From Brevibacterium sp. CBA3109 (GTDB lineage Bacteria; Actinomycetota; Actinomycetes; Actinomycetales; Brevibacteriaceae), in the NCBI RefSeq assembly GCF_040256645.1, contig NZ_CP158281.1:1116001-1180000 (forward strand): a stretch of DNA of 64,000 bases, given 5' to 3'. The notes beneath the pieces were generated by a model that worked only from the letters and a program-made list of their open reading frames with translations, was not told where the DNA came from and ran no database searches. Numbering within the stretch: the first letter of the stretch is position 1; each line of letters begins with the position of its first letter. Position numbers and translations under genes: made by a program. Shown here piece after piece: positions 1 to 9,532 of the stretch.

Positions 1-42
1 CCAGCACCCGTGCGTGCTGCGATGAGCTGAAGGCGAGGACGT

Positions 43-88
43 GAGGAGGGCCTGGGTTCTGCAGAACCCAGGCCCTCCTCAATTACGT
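43..88 (+). terminator. perfect 38-bp palindromic terminator
   Basis: Positions 43-61 and 62-80 are exact reverse complements (19-bp stem, essentially no loop beyond the tip), followed by AATTACGTTTT. It ends transcription of a forward gene left of the window and faces the end of the reverse gene at 150, so it may work from both sides. Bases 1-42 show no recognisable coding signal. Confidence 0.8.
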
Positions 89-149
89 TTTCCCACTCAG
101 GCGCGACCACCTCGGCGAGGGCAGCGCCGCACGTCGTCGTTGACTCGAA

Positions 150-1835
150 TCAGAAGTCGAAGAACTCGACCGAGAGCTTGTCTCCGTCGATCTTCACGCT
201 TCCGGACACCGACAGCGTGTTGCCGTTGGAGAAGTACGACGAACCGGCCTTCGTGCCCTGGACAGTGAAGTCGAACTTGCCCGGCTTCTTGGTGAAGAAC
301 GAACCGGTGGTCGTGTCACCCGAACCGAAGCTCGCTTCCACCTTGGGCATGTCCTTCATGTCCCACTTGGCGGAGTTCTTCTTGGCCAGATCGGCCAGCT
401 TCTTGTCGGTGCCGCCGACAGGGATCTCAGTCGGATCGAACTTGATGAATTTGCACTTCGGCTTGATGTCCTTGTTGTCGAAGCACTTCTTGAGCTCCTT
501 CTCGACCTGTTTCTGAACTTCCTTCTGGAAGGCGCTCGTCGGGGCGAGATCAAGATTGAGCGTGATAGGCGACACCTCATCGTAGGTCGGTTTTTCACCT
601 GGGGCGAAGGCCTGTGGGAAGTTCACCGCTGCCGTGTCCTTGGCTTCACCGACCCATTTGTTCTTGGGGATCGTAAAGTCATAGTTGCCCGGATACACAG
701 CGAAGGACGTGGTGCCAGCCTGAGCCGTGTAATCCTTGCCGTTGACGCTGAGGCCATCAGATGCAGGGATGTCGAGCGCGATGACGTTGAGCGCAGGTCC
801 GGTCAGTGACCATTTGTCGAAGAACAGATCCTGCTTGCCATCGTTCTTCGCCTTCAGCTCGACGTTGTACTTGGAGCCGTCGAGATCGTAGGAGACGATG
901 ACTGTGCCCTTGTCACCGTCGACTTTCGAGGACTCGACCTTTGCATTCTCGACCTTCGCCGAGGACGCGTCGGTGAACTTCCTGGACAGGAGGTCCAGAT
1001 TCGTTCCCTCCGGACGAGGCGAGGGCGCGATCTTCTCAGCAGCAGCGAAGTCGCCCTTGCTCAACGATGACACGTAGTCTTCGGCAACTTTATCGGGGCC
1101 GTAGTTGTTCTTATTGACCGTGTTGACGACGAGGAACCCGACAAGGACGAGAACGATGACGAGGGCCACCGAACCCAGAGCAATGAAGAGAGGCATCCTG
1201 CTCTTCTTCTTGGGGCGAACATCGGCGCGCGTCGCGGTGGCTGCAGGGCCGGCGAACCCGGGAGCCGGCGCCGGCTGTGGGATCGCCTGGGACTGGCCCG
1301 GACCCGAACCCGTCCGAGGGGCAGCGGGACCTGAACCGGTCTGGTACTGGCCAGGATGACCTGTCTGGTAATGACTGGGCTGACCGGACGCCGGCTGATA
1401 GGACGAATCCTGTGCTGAGCCCGGCTGGTGCGGACCGCCCGGATAAGGTGCGCCACCCTGATACTGGCCACCTTGGTGGTGACCGGGTTGCTGCTGACCA
1501 CCATTCTGCTGACCGCCGTTGTAGTTCGGGGCCTGATTCGAGGTTGCCTGCTGCACTTCGGGGCGCGGCGGCTGGTACTGCCCGGGTTGGTTCGGCTGGG
1601 ATGGCTGATTGCTCTTGGTCTGATCGTTCGCCGTGAACGGAGGGGCCTGATCGTCGCGGTAGGACGGAGCCTGTTCGGGTCCACCGGCTGGCGCCTGCGG
1701 ACCGGAGCTGCTGGTATCCACCGAATCATCAGTAGTGTTGTCCGCCGACGTCTCCGCACCGGATCCCGTTCTGTTGTTCTCGGGAGGGTTCTTAGGAGGC
1801 GGCGGGAAATTCGGTTCGTCGTTCCCGTTGCTCAT
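150..1835 (-). CDS. Pro/Gln-rich membrane-anchored protein of unknown function
   Basis: About 561 residues. The first ~200 residues are a low-complexity Pro/Gln/Gly/Asn-rich region, then a basic KKKSR stop and one membrane helix at roughly 214-240, then an external C-terminal domain of ~320 residues with two close cysteines (in KKCF and KPKC) that could form a disulfide. I chose the ATG at 1835 because a GAAGGA stands 11 bases before it; the upstream in-frame ATG lacks spacing to that site. The build (disordered cytoplasmic N-terminus, one helix, outside domain) resembles actinobacterial envelope proteins encoded next to perM, but I recognise no family with certainty. It is divergent from the PerM-like gene. 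Confidence 0.85.
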   Translation of the reverse strand: MSNGNDEPNFPPPPKNPPENNRTGSGAETSADNTTDDSVDTSSSGPQAPAGGPEQAPSYRDDQAPPFTANDQTKSNQPSQPNQPGQYQPPRPEVQQATSNQAPNYNGGQQNGGQQQPGHHQGGQYQGGAPYPGGPHQPGSAQDSSYQPASGQPSHYQTGHPGQYQTGSGPAAPRTGSGPGQSQAIPQPAPAPGFAGPAATATRADVRPKKKSRMPLFIALGSVALVIVLVLVGFLVVNTVNKNNYGPDKVAEDYVSSLSKGDFAAAEKIAPSPRPEGTNLDLLSRKFTDASSAKVENAKVESSKVDGDKGTVIVSYDLDGSKYNVELKAKNDGKQDLFFDKWSLTGPALNVIALDIPASDGLSVNGKDYTAQAGTTSFAVYPGNYDFTIPKNKWVGEAKDTAAVNFPQAFAPGEKPTYDEVSPITLNLDLAPTSAFQKEVQKQVEKELKKCFDNKDIKPKCKFIKFDPTEIPVGGTDKKLADLAKKNSAKWDMKDMPKVEASFGSGDTTTGSFFTKKPGKFDFTVQGTKAGSSYFSNGNTLSVSGSVKIDGDKLSVEFFDF

Positions 1836-1877
1836 CGTTGGATGCATCCTTCGTGTCTTCAAGCGTGTCCTGGCGCA

Positions 1878-1883
1878 ATTGTA
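1878..1883 (-). promoter_or_regulatory. probable -10 box of the Pro/Gln-rich protein gene
   Basis: TACAAT on the reverse strand about 42 bases before the start at 1835. No good -35 hexamer is visible, so this is a weak call. Confidence 0.35.
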
Positions 1884-1942
1884 CTTCCCACGAAAGAGAA
1901 TCGCGTGGTCAATACCAGGAAGCAGGTGCCGAGTCAGCGAAA

Positions 1943-3232
1943 ATGGAAGAGATGCACACTTCTCCGCACTCTCGAACCCACCGCCATCCAGTCCTGCTGG
2001 GACTGCTGGAGGCACTGCGAATCGACCTCATCGCCGTCCCCGCGGCCTTCGTCATCGCCACCGTCTTCTGGATCATCGGACTCGGTTCACAGCTGCCGTA
2101 TTCGATTATCCCGGAGTGGGCATTCGCCCTGTGGGGCGTCGTCCACGGCCTGAGTGTGTCGACGATGGGCTTCGAGTTCTCGCTGGCTCCGAGCCTGATC
2201 ACACTGGGCGTGTGGTTCTTCTTCGCCGCAGGCGCCAAACGGCTGGTCGCCGGCTTCACAGAAGCAGGCCTCGATGACACCGAAAGTATGGAAGCTTCCT
2301 GGTGGAAGCCGGTCCTCGTCGCGGTGGCGACCTACGTCATTGCCTATGCCGTCCCTCTGATCGTATTGACCCTCTTGGTAGGGGAGGGGACGCTGACACC
2401 ATTGGGCTTTCTCCGACTTGCACTCATGCTGCTGTCCGCCTCGGCGGCCGGGTTCCTTTGGGTGCGCGGTGTCGACGACATCCCGCGACTGCAGAATCTC
2501 GACAGCGAAGTTTGGGATGCCGGCGCATACCTGGTCAAGAGGCTCCTCTGGGCAGCGGCGTTCCTCTCGGTCCTCGTCCTCGCCACCGGCATCGTGCTGA
2601 GGTGGGACGAACTGGCCCAGTCACTGCAGGGCTACAGCTCACCCCTGTCGGCCGGCGTGGGCCTGCTGATGATTCAGATTCTCTTCGCTCCGGGAATCCT
2701 GTTCGCCTCCCTGTCCTGGATCGCAGGCACCGGTGTGAGTGTGGGAGACGGGGCGGTGAGCTCGGTGTTCCAGACCGCTGCGGGACCAGTTCCACATGTT
2801 CCGGTGCTGCAGTTGCTCGTCGGTGACTACCCGGCGTGGACGAATGCGGCGCCGGTGCTGCTCGTGCTGGTCGGAGTGCTCAGCGTCATCGTCGGGCGGG
2901 GCCATGCCCGCCTGGTGATGATGGCTTCGTGGCCCGGGCTGGCCACTGCGGCAGTCAAACTCTTCGTCGTGCTCCAGGTCCTTGCGATCTTCGCGAGAGG
3001 GGCCATGGGGCCGTTGGGTCTTTCGGCATTCGGGCCCTCGGCACTGACATCTGCGCTGGTTATCACCGCGTGGCTGGCGGTGGGAATGGCTGGGGGGCTG
3101 CTCCTGACCAGACTCTCCGATATGCAGGCCGGACTCCAGGCCTCCGAGGACAAGGAGGGTTCCGACGAAGACGACGAGCCCTTCGGTCGCATTGGAGATG
3201 AACGAAGCGCCGACTATTCAGACGATGACTGA
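1943..3232 (+). CDS. perM: PerM-like (DUF6350) polytopic membrane protein
   Basis: 429 residues with about ten hydrophobic helices from residue ~20 on and a very acidic cytoplasmic tail rich in Asp, Glu and Ser. Its place directly before purN-purH equals M. tuberculosis Rv0955-Rv0956-Rv0957, where Rv0955 is PerM, an integral membrane protein linked to cell division and persistence. The family assignment rests on topology and synteny. The ATG at 1943 was preferred to the long in-frame upstream extension, which runs through the divergent promoter region; an ATG three codons later (1952) is also possible. The functional link to division is known for the mycobacterial protein and only inferred here. 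Confidence 0.8.
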   Translation: MEEMHTSPHSRTHRHPVLLGLLEALRIDLIAVPAAFVIATVFWIIGLGSQLPYSIIPEWAFALWGVVHGLSVSTMGFEFSLAPSLITLGVWFFFAAGAKRLVAGFTEAGLDDTESMEASWWKPVLVAVATYVIAYAVPLIVLTLLVGEGTLTPLGFLRLALMLLSASAAGFLWVRGVDDIPRLQNLDSEVWDAGAYLVKRLLWAAAFLSVLVLATGIVLRWDELAQSLQGYSSPLSAGVGLLMIQILFAPGILFASLSWIAGTGVSVGDGAVSSVFQTAAGPVPHVPVLQLLVGDYPAWTNAAPVLLVLVGVLSVIVGRGHARLVMMASWPGLATAAVKLFVVLQVLAIFARGAMGPLGLSAFGPSALTSALVITAWLAVGMAGGLLLTRLSDMQAGLQASEDKEGSDEDDEPFGRIGDERSADYSDDD

Positions 3233-3333
3233 TCGGATGATGACGACGATGGCTGGGCCGGGCCGCGAGGGCGGACGAAGGCGAAGTTACAAGGACTGAG
3301 CGGCAAAGACCGGTGCTGTGGACCGGGGATGTC

Positions 3334-3780
3334 TCAGTTCGTGCCGGGCAGGTCCTGGCCGGTCAGCTGCTTGAACCAATCGCCAAGGCCGGTCTGATAT
3401 TCCGACGTGCAGGAGAGCTGGGCCTGCTGAGTGATGGCATCGCGCACGCACTCCTCATACTTCGACTGGACTGGCCAGAGGACAACGGACGACAGCGTCG
3501 AGAAGATGAGGTAGATGCTGAGCAGTCCTCCCAAAATGCCCAGAGACATGTTGCGCTTCTGCTTCGTCCTGACCACGGCGATGATGTAGCGGATCGACCA
3601 TACGACGGCGGCAATGGCGAATGCGATTGCCGCGACCTTGAACGGCAGCGGGTACGTGAACGTCAGGACCGAGGCGAGGATCAGCAGGATCAGGACCAGG
3701 CCATGTCGAGCGGGCGCGGCCTGCTTCTCCTCTTCGGGAGTGGGCGCGCTTTTCTCTTCAGTATTGTTTGGTGACGTCAC
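3334..3780 (-). CDS. small membrane protein, unknown function
   Basis: 148 residues. A charged, Glu/Pro-rich N-terminus of ~28 residues is followed by three hydrophobic helices (about 28-45, 48-66 and 77-100) and a soluble C-terminal part containing two cysteines (in EECVRD and LSCTSE). It converges on the PerM-like gene and is divergent from purN. No family recognised; codon use is like its neighbours. Confidence 0.75.
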   Translation of the reverse strand: MTSPNNTEEKSAPTPEEEKQAAPARHGLVLILLILASVLTFTYPLPFKVAAIAFAIAAVVWSIRYIIAVVRTKQKRNMSLGILGGLLSIYLIFSTLSSVVLWPVQSKYEECVRDAITQQAQLSCTSEYQTGLGDWFKQLTGQDLPGTN

Positions 3781-3875
3781 AGCAATAGTTTGTCACAGTC
3801 CACTGACAAATGCCTTGACGGAAGTCAGAGTCCGCAGTCTTCCAGCCCGCGACCGACAGCAGGTGATTCAAACGT

Positions 3876-3881
3876 TAGAAT
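3876..3881 (+). promoter_or_regulatory. -10 box for leaderless purN
   Basis: TAGAAT followed by exactly six bases (gggtct) and the GTG start at 3888. This spacing places the transcription start on the start codon; no Shine-Dalgarno is present. A TTGACG at 3815 is too far away to be its -35. Confidence 0.6.
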
Positions 3882-3887
3882 GGGTCT

Positions 3888-4508
3888 GTGCGCATCGTTC
3901 TTCTGGCATCCGGCTCGGGTACCCTCACACAGGCAGTCATCGACGCATTCGCCGAATCGCATCGCGGGGTCGAGATCGTCGGGGTCGGATCCGACTCGCA
4001 GACGGCGGGTGTTCTCGACCGGGCGAAAGCCCACTCGATCCCCACCTTCGTCGTGCGACCCAGGGACTGTGCGAGCCGTGAGGATTGGAATCTCCACCTG
4101 CGTGACGCCGTAGCAGACCTGTCACCAGATTGGGTGATCTCGGCCGGATTCATGCGGATCCTCGGCCCCGCATTCATCGCGGCCTTTCACAACCGCATCA
4201 TCAACACCCACCCGGCTCTGCTGCCGGCGTTCCCCGGCGCACACGGTGTCCGCGATGCGCTAGCCCACGGTGTGCGCATCACCGGTGGCACCATCCACCT
4301 GGTTGACTCTGGGGTTGACACGGGCCCGATCATCACTCAATTTGCGGTTCCCATCAGCGACGAGGACACAGAAGACACGGTGCACGAACGCATCAAGACC
4401 CAGGAGAGGTCGGAGCTCGTCCGCCTCCTGACCCACCTCGCACATCACAACCTCGTCATCGATGGACGGCATGTCAGCGGATATGCCCCCTCGGCATTCC
4501 CTGCCTGA
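3888..4508 (+). CDS. purN: phosphoribosylglycinamide formyltransferase PurN
   Basis: 206 residues, normal for PurN. It transfers a formyl group from 10-formyltetrahydrofolate to GAR, step three of purine synthesis. The N-terminal LLASGSGT loop (5-12) binds the ribose phosphate. The catalytic set is in the exact E. coli positions: Asn106 and His108 in NTHPALLP and Asp144 in DSGVDTGP. The start is a GTG supported by the promoter spacing (leaderless). purH follows 49 bases downstream on the same strand, so the two form an operon, as in M. tuberculosis. Confidence 0.97.
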   Translation: MRIVLLASGSGTLTQAVIDAFAESHRGVEIVGVGSDSQTAGVLDRAKAHSIPTFVVRPRDCASREDWNLHLRDAVADLSPDWVISAGFMRILGPAFIAAFHNRIINTHPALLPAFPGAHGVRDALAHGVRITGGTIHLVDSGVDTGPIITQFAVPISDEDTEDTVHERIKTQERSELVRLLTHLAHHNLVIDGRHVSGYAPSAFPA

Positions 4509-4557
4509 CCCACTCACCAACCGCACGAAACGGCAACCGAGCCTTCAAGGAGGACTT

Positions 4558-6141
4558 GTGACAGGAACCCGCGCGATCAAAAGAGCGCTCGTCAGCGTCT
4601 ACGACAAATCGGGATTGGAGGATCTGGCCCGCGGACTGCAAGCCGCCGGTGTGCAGATCGTGTCCACCGGTTCCACAGCAGCGAAGATCGCCGAGGCGGG
4701 CGCTGCAGTCACGAAAGTCGAAGACCTGACAGGGTTCCCCGAATGTCTCGAAGGCCGAGTGAAGACCCTGCACCCGCGGGTCCACGCCGGCATCCTCGCC
4801 GATTCGCGCAAGCCGGATCACATGAGGCAGCTCGAAGAGCTCGAGATCGAACCCTTCGACCTTGTCATCGTCAACCTCTACCCATTCGCCGAAACCGTGG
4901 CCAGCGGAGCCGGCTTCGACGACTGTGTGGAGCAGATCGACATCGGTGGACCCTCCATGGTCCGGGCAGCGGCGAAGAACCACTCGACCGTCTCCGTCAT
5001 CACCGACCCCAGCGATTACACCGCCGTCATCGAAGCGGCACAAGGACAGGGCTTCGATCTCGACGCCCGGCGAGGCTTCGCCGCCCGGGCCTTCGCCCAC
5101 ACCGCAGCCTATGACACCGCCGTGGCCTCCTGGTTCGCCGCCGAAGTCGCTTCCGGTGCAGAGAAAGCAGGAGCCGGCGATTCAGCCTCGGCGGCTGGCA
5201 AGCCTGCCTTCGCAGGAGTCACGGGGGAGAAGCTGACCGACCTGCGCTACGGCGAGAACCCCCACCAGGCCGCGGCCGTGTATTCCGACGGAACACGTGG
5301 CATCGCCGGTGCGAAACTGCTGGGCGGCAAGGCGATGTCGTACAACAACTACACGGACACCGATGCCGCGATTCGTGCGGCCTTCGACTTCGACCGCGCG
5401 GCTGTGGCAATCATCAAGCACGCCAACCCCTGCGGGATCGCCGTGGCAGACACTGCGGCCGCAGCTCACAAGGCAGCACATGCTTGCGACTCCCTGTCCG
5501 CCTACGGTGGGGTCATCGCGACCAACCGTGAGGTCGACGCCGAGCTGGCTGCCTCGATCAAGCCGATCTTCACCGAGTGTCTGGCCGCACCCTCGTTCTC
5601 TGCCGAAGCACTGGAGCTGCTGTCAGGCAAGAAGAACCTGCGCCTGCTCGAACTCGGTGACGTCGATTTCGCACCCTCGGAGATCAAGCCGATCACCGGC
5701 GGGTTCCTCGTGCAAGACCGCGATGCGTTCCAGGCCGACGGCGATACGCCGAAGAACTGGACCCTGGCCGCGGGCACACCCGCTTCCGCCCAGGTGCTGG
5801 CCGATCTTGAATTCGCGTGGAAGGCCTGCCGTGCAGTGAAGTCCAACGCAATTCTCGTGGCCAAGGACGGTGCGTCCGTGGGCGTGGGCATGGGCCAGGT
5901 CAACCGGGTCGACTCAGCGAAGTTGGCCGTCGAGCGGGCCGGTGAGGAGAGGGCAACCGGTGCCGTGGCTGCCTCGGATGCCTTCTTCCCCTTCGCAGAC
6001 GGACTTCAAATCCTCATCGATGCCGGCATCAGCGCGGTTGTGCAGCCAGGTGGCTCCATCCGTGATGATGAGGTCGTCGAAGCGGCCGAGAAGGCAGGGA
6101 TCACCATGTACCTGACCGGGAGCCGCCATTTCTTCCACTGA
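4558..6141 (+). CDS. purH: bifunctional AICAR formyltransferase/IMP cyclohydrolase PurH
   Basis: 527 residues, full length. The N-terminal methylglyoxal-synthase-like cyclohydrolase domain begins at the GTG start ([11 protein letters not shown]); the transformylase domain carries the catalytic Lys287-His288 pair in KHANPCG. Together they make the last two steps to IMP. The GTG at 4558 is preceded by a strong AAGGAGG with five bases spacing, which rules out the longer in-frame ATG inside purN. A hairpin terminator follows directly after the stop. Confidence 0.98.
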   Translation: MTGTRAIKRALVSVYDKSGLEDLARGLQAAGVQIVSTGSTAAKIAEAGAAVTKVEDLTGFPECLEGRVKTLHPRVHAGILADSRKPDHMRQLEELEIEPFDLVIVNLYPFAETVASGAGFDDCVEQIDIGGPSMVRAAAKNHSTVSVITDPSDYTAVIEAAQGQGFDLDARRGFAARAFAHTAAYDTAVASWFAAEVASGAEKAGAGDSASAAGKPAFAGVTGEKLTDLRYGENPHQAAAVYSDGTRGIAGAKLLGGKAMSYNNYTDTDAAIRAAFDFDRAAVAIIKHANPCGIAVADTAAAAHKAAHACDSLSAYGGVIATNREVDAELAASIKPIFTECLAAPSFSAEALELLSGKKNLRLLELGDVDFAPSEIKPITGGFLVQDRDAFQADGDTPKNWTLAAGTPASAQVLADLEFAWKACRAVKSNAILVAKDGASVGVGMGQVNRVDSAKLAVERAGEERATGAVAASDAFFPFADGLQILIDAGISAVVQPGGSIRDDEVVEAAEKAGITMYLTGSRHFFH

Positions 6142-6150
6142 GAAGACGAA

Positions 6151-6184
6151 GCCCCACCCACGCCATGCCAGGCGTGGGCGGGGC
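6151..6184 (+). terminator. hairpin after purH
   Basis: Arms 6151-6164 and 6171-6184 pair in 13 of 14 positions around a 6-base loop. There is no U-tract, so it may slow rather than end transcription; it lies just before the DUF3017 gene. Confidence 0.6.
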
Positions 6185-6253
6185 CCGATCGCCAAGCGCT
6201 GGATCTATTGGAAACGGCGCTACTCGAACCCCGTACTCCGCGACTGGGCTCTC

Positions 6254-6484
6254 TTGGCCTGTCTGCTGGGCATCTTGATTGCGGCCGCATGCACCATCAT
6301 CGACTTCCGTCTCGGCGCGATCGTTTTGGCCGTTGTGCCGGCCGGGTTGGCGATGATGCGTGCGATGCCCGATCCTTGGGCTGAGGTCTGGGCCAATCGG
6401 TCGAAGAGCGTCGACGTGGCGACGGGCCTGTTTTTCGCTCTGGTTCTCGTGGCTTTGGCGTTCGTTGTTCCGGAATCACGCTGA
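6254..6484 (+). CDS. DUF3017-like small membrane protein
   Basis: 76 residues from a TTG start, with three hydrophobic segments (about 2-18, 19-33 and 57-72) and a MRAMPDPWAEVWANRS loop between the second and third. This is typical of the actinobacterial DUF3017 family found near purH. The frame is open back to 6116, through the purH terminator hairpin, and codes for a plausible basic segment, but holds no ATG, GTG or TTG before 6254. The start is therefore uncertain and no ribosome site is visible. Confidence 0.6.
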   Translation: MACLLGILIAAACTIIDFRLGAIVLAVVPAGLAMMRAMPDPWAEVWANRSKSVDVATGLFFALVLVALAFVVPESR

Positions 6485-6583
6485 AGCTACCGGCAGCCGA
6501 ACTGCAGTCACTTTATGCATTTCCTGAGAAATGGGAAGGTTTGGTTACACCAGAGCAGAATAAATGACAGGGTAAGAGATGTA

Positions 6584-6605
6584 AGGAGGTTCGCAAGAAC
6601 CTTTT
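6584..6605 (+). promoter_or_regulatory. leader hairpin holding an AAGGAGG
   Basis: Six strong base pairs (87-92 with 97-102 of the 6500s) close a GCAA tetraloop and extend by wobble pairs; a TTTT follows. The 5' arm is part of a perfect Shine-Dalgarno AAGGAGG (6583-6589) that has no start codon at usable distance. It lies in the leader of the small gene at 6624 and could act as an attenuator or as a decoy ribosome site. Confidence 0.45.
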
Positions 6606-6623
6606 CCATTGAAGGGAGACAGT

Positions 6624-6806
6624 ATGGGACTCGACGATCTTACAAACAAAGCCAAGGACGCCATGAATAGCGACAAGGGTGAAGAGTTCAGCGATCAGGG
6701 TCTGGATAAGGCTACTGACTTCGCCAATGACAAGACCGGCGGTAAGTTCGAAGACCAGATCGACAAGGGTCGCGACGGCGCCGATGACAAGCTTGGCAAC
6801 GAATGA
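6624..6806 (+). CDS. MT0933/Rv0909-like small hydrophilic protein
   Basis: 60 residues, all charged or polar, with repeated DKA/KAKD-type helices and the DKTGGKFEDQIDKGRD motif. This matches the MT0933-like antitoxin family (named after M. tuberculosis MT0933/Rv0909). No toxin partner is adjacent: the next gene is pcrA on the other strand. The antitoxin label should be taken only as family similarity, and a stress-related role is equally possible. The ATG at 6624 has GGGAG six bases upstream; an in-frame TTG at 6609 precedes that ribosome site and is rejected. Confidence 0.75.
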   Translation: MGLDDLTNKAKDAMNSDKGEEFSDQGLDKATDFANDKTGGKFEDQIDKGRDGADDKLGNE

Positions 6807-6839
6807 TCTTTAACCCATAGCCGCGTCCGGCATGGGAAG

Positions 6840-6876
6840 GCGCCGAGGTGAATGCATTTCACCTCGGCGCTTCTTT
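6840..6876 (+). terminator. intrinsic terminator after the MT0933-like gene
   Basis: A 13-bp perfect stem (6840-6852 with 6858-6870), five-base loop and TTCTTTT tail. Confidence 0.85.
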
Positions 6877-6958
6877 TATGTCTGCACGTTGGTGGGGCGG
6901 TGAACCGGTGGGCGGCAACTGGATGAGGGAGCGGGAGAGATTCTCCTGGTGGTGGTTC

Positions 6959-9463
6959 TCAGCCGAGCTTTTCGATAGGGGCGTAGCGCAGCAGGAGGCG
7001 CTTCGTGCCCAGGGAGCCGAAGTCGACGACAGCCACTGTCTTGTCGCCGACACCGTTGACCTCTGTCACTGTTCCGAGTCCGAAAGACTCGTGTGAGACC
7101 TTCTCGCCCACCGACACGGTGATGACCTCTCGGTTGGGCCGGATCCGATTCGGGAAACCGGCCACAGGAGAGGAAGAGCTTGCGGAACCTGAGCGCGAGC
7201 GAGACGAACTGCCCGATTCCCGGGCGGAACCGAACCCGCCGCTGCGCGAGCCACTGTAGCCCTGGCTGCCCCCGCCATAGCCGCCGGAAGAGAAGCCGCC
7301 GAGGCTCGATGAGAAGGTGCCGGTGTTCTCCCATTCGATCAGGTTCTCGGGAATCTCGGCGAGGAACCGGCTTGGCGGGTTGTACTGCGGTTGTCCCCAC
7401 ATACTGCGTGTCTCCGCACGAGTGACGATCAGGCGCTGCCGGGCCCGGGTCAGACCCACATAGGCCAGGCGACGTTCTTCTGAGAGTTCGTTGGGGTTCT
7501 CAAAGGAACGGGCGTGGGGGAAGCCGCCGTCCTCGAGGCCGGTGAGGAAGACGACCGGGAACTCCAGACCCTTCGCTGTGTGCAGGGTCATGAGCGTGAC
7601 CTGTCCAAGTTCGGCATCGGGGATCTGGTCCGTGTCGGAGGCCAACGCCACCTGCTCGAGGAAGGCCTCGATCGACGAACTTCCTGCCGCAGAAGACTCA
7701 GGAATATGCGCACCTGCATCACCTTCGTCAGCAACCGCAGCATCACTCTCGGCGATCTTGCTCACCGCGGTTTCGGCATCGGCATCGTCCTCATCGTCTT
7801 CATCGCCGGTGCCGGCCAGGGCCTGAGTGGCGACGAAGTCTTCGGCCACGGCCACGAGCTCGGCGAGGTTGTCGACACGTGACTCGTCCTGCGGGTCTGT
7901 GCTCTTCTGCAGCGACTCAAGGTAGCCGCTCTGCTCGAGAATCGCCTCGATGACCCGCGAAAGCGGAGCCGCCTCGGCAGTGGCCGCCAGGTCACGCATG
8001 AGATCGTAGAACTTCGACACGGAGGTCTTCGCCCGGGCGGACAGATGGACGATCTCATCAAGACGTCCCAGTGCCGTGTAGAAGCTGATGCCCTCACGAT
8101 CGGCGAAGTCTGCGACGATGCCCTCGGTGCGGTCACCGATGGCCCGCTTGGGGACGTTGAGGATGCGGCGCAGATTCACATCGTCGTCCGGATTGGCGAC
8201 CACGCGCAGATACGCGAGTGCGTCCTTGATCTCCTTGCGCTCGTAGAATCGTGTGCCCCCGACGACTTTGTAGGGGATGCCCGAGCGGACCAGTGCATCC
8301 TCTATGGCGCGGGATTGAGCATTGGTGCGATAGAAGACGGCGAAGTCACCATAGGTGTACTTCTCATTGTCGATGAGTTCATCGACCCGGTCGACGATGA
8401 AACGGGCCTCCGACTGCTCGTTCTCCGCTACCCAGCCGACGATGGATTCGCCTGTGCCTTCTGACGTCCACAGTTTCTTGTCCTTGCGGTCCTGATTGTT
8501 TGCGATCACAGCATTCGCGGCATCGAGGATGTTCTGTGTGGAGCGATAGTTCTGCTCCAATAGAATCGTCTCCGCATCGGGGAAGTCCTTCTCAAACTCC
8601 ACGATGTTGCGCACGGTCGCCCCGCGGAAGGCATAGATCGACTGGTCAGCGTCACCGACGACTGTCAGCTCAGCACCGGTGGCACCACCGGCGCCGTCGC
8701 CAGCCAGAGTCTTGATGAGGGCATATTGGGCTGGGTTCGTGTCCTGGTACTCATCGACGAGGATGTGCCGGAACCGTCGGCGGTAGAAGTCGGCCACCTC
8801 GGGGAAGGCACCGAAGAGATGAACAGTCTCAGCGATAAGGTCATCGAAGTCGAAGGCGTTGGCCAGACGCAGGCGGGAGGTGTAGCGCTTGAACACGTCG
8901 GCAAGGACCTCATCCGCGGGGTTGTTCGGCCGGGGCATGAAGTCATCGGGTGTCTGCAGGTCGTTCTTGAGATTGGAGATCCGGTGCAGCATCGATCGCG
9001 GCGTGTACTTTTTCGTGTCGATTCCGAGTTCCTTAAGGATCTGGGACACGAGCCGCTGAGCGTCCTGGGCATCGTAGATCGTGAAGTTGGTCTTCATGCC
9101 CAGCACCTTCGCCTCACGACGGAGGATCCGCACACATGAGGAGTGGAAGGTCGAGACCCACATCGCTCGCGAAGCCGGACCGACGATGGAGCGCACACGC
9201 TCAGCCATCTCCTTGGCCGCCTTGTTCGTGAACGTGATCGCCAGGACCTCACCGGGATGCGCTCGGCCGGTGGCCAGAGCATAGGCGATGCGTCTGGTCA
9301 GAACGGTTGTCTTACCCGAACCGGCACCCGCCACGATGAGGAGTGGTGAACCCGTATGGGCAACGGCCTCGCGTTGTCGCGGGTTGAGTCCGGTGAGGAG
9401 TTCGGCCGCACGTGAGTCGGCTCCCGGAGTGGCTTCTTCGATGTTTTCAGCTGCAGCAGTCAT
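6959..9463 (-). CDS. pcrA: ATP-dependent DNA helicase PcrA/UvrD
   Basis: 834 residues. A superfamily 1A helicase that unwinds DNA 3' to 5' in nucleotide excision repair and replication-fork upkeep. Walker A is AGAGSGKT with Lys51; motif II reads LVDEYQDTN; the C-terminal helicase motif VTLMTLHTAKGLEFPVVF is present. After residue ~705 comes a Gly/Ser-rich linker and a terminal tudor/KOW-like segment (VGEKVSHESFGLGTV), typical of PcrA and used for RNA polymerase contact. Residues ~550-600 hold an acidic insert (EDDEDDADAE). A TATCGT box ten bases before the ATG suggests a leader of only a few bases. Confidence 0.97.
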   Translation of the reverse strand: MTAAAENIEEATPGADSRAAELLTGLNPRQREAVAHTGSPLLIVAGAGSGKTTVLTRRIAYALATGRAHPGEVLAITFTNKAAKEMAERVRSIVGPASRAMWVSTFHSSCVRILRREAKVLGMKTNFTIYDAQDAQRLVSQILKELGIDTKKYTPRSMLHRISNLKNDLQTPDDFMPRPNNPADEVLADVFKRYTSRLRLANAFDFDDLIAETVHLFGAFPEVADFYRRRFRHILVDEYQDTNPAQYALIKTLAGDGAGGATGAELTVVGDADQSIYAFRGATVRNIVEFEKDFPDAETILLEQNYRSTQNILDAANAVIANNQDRKDKKLWTSEGTGESIVGWVAENEQSEARFIVDRVDELIDNEKYTYGDFAVFYRTNAQSRAIEDALVRSGIPYKVVGGTRFYERKEIKDALAYLRVVANPDDDVNLRRILNVPKRAIGDRTEGIVADFADREGISFYTALGRLDEIVHLSARAKTSVSKFYDLMRDLAATAEAAPLSRVIEAILEQSGYLESLQKSTDPQDESRVDNLAELVAVAEDFVATQALAGTGDEDDEDDADAETAVSKIAESDAAVADEGDAGAHIPESSAAGSSSIEAFLEQVALASDTDQIPDAELGQVTLMTLHTAKGLEFPVVFLTGLEDGGFPHARSFENPNELSEERRLAYVGLTRARQRLIVTRAETRSMWGQPQYNPPSRFLAEIPENLIEWENTGTFSSSLGGFSSGGYGGGSQGYSGSRSGGFGSARESGSSSRSRSGSASSSSPVAGFPNRIRPNREVITVSVGEKVSHESFGLGTVTEVNGVGDKTVAVVDFGSLGTKRLLLRYAPIEKLG

Positions 9464-9532
9464 GTCCCGATCAACGATACCGTCCGGGACTGACGCAGAG
9501 AAAAGGGCCGGGAGAACGGCAGAGCCGACTCA

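Noticed and set aside
6609..6623. TTG start giving a five-residue longer MT0933-like protein
   Set aside because: The TTG precedes the GGGAG ribosome site, which then would lie inside the coding sequence.
6624..6806. Type II toxin-antitoxin pair at the MT0933-like gene
   Set aside because: No toxin-like gene adjoins on either side; only the antitoxin-family name suggests it.
9464..9500. SOS box upstream of pcrA
   Set aside because: No TCGAAC/GTTCGA-type LexA palindrome is present near the start.
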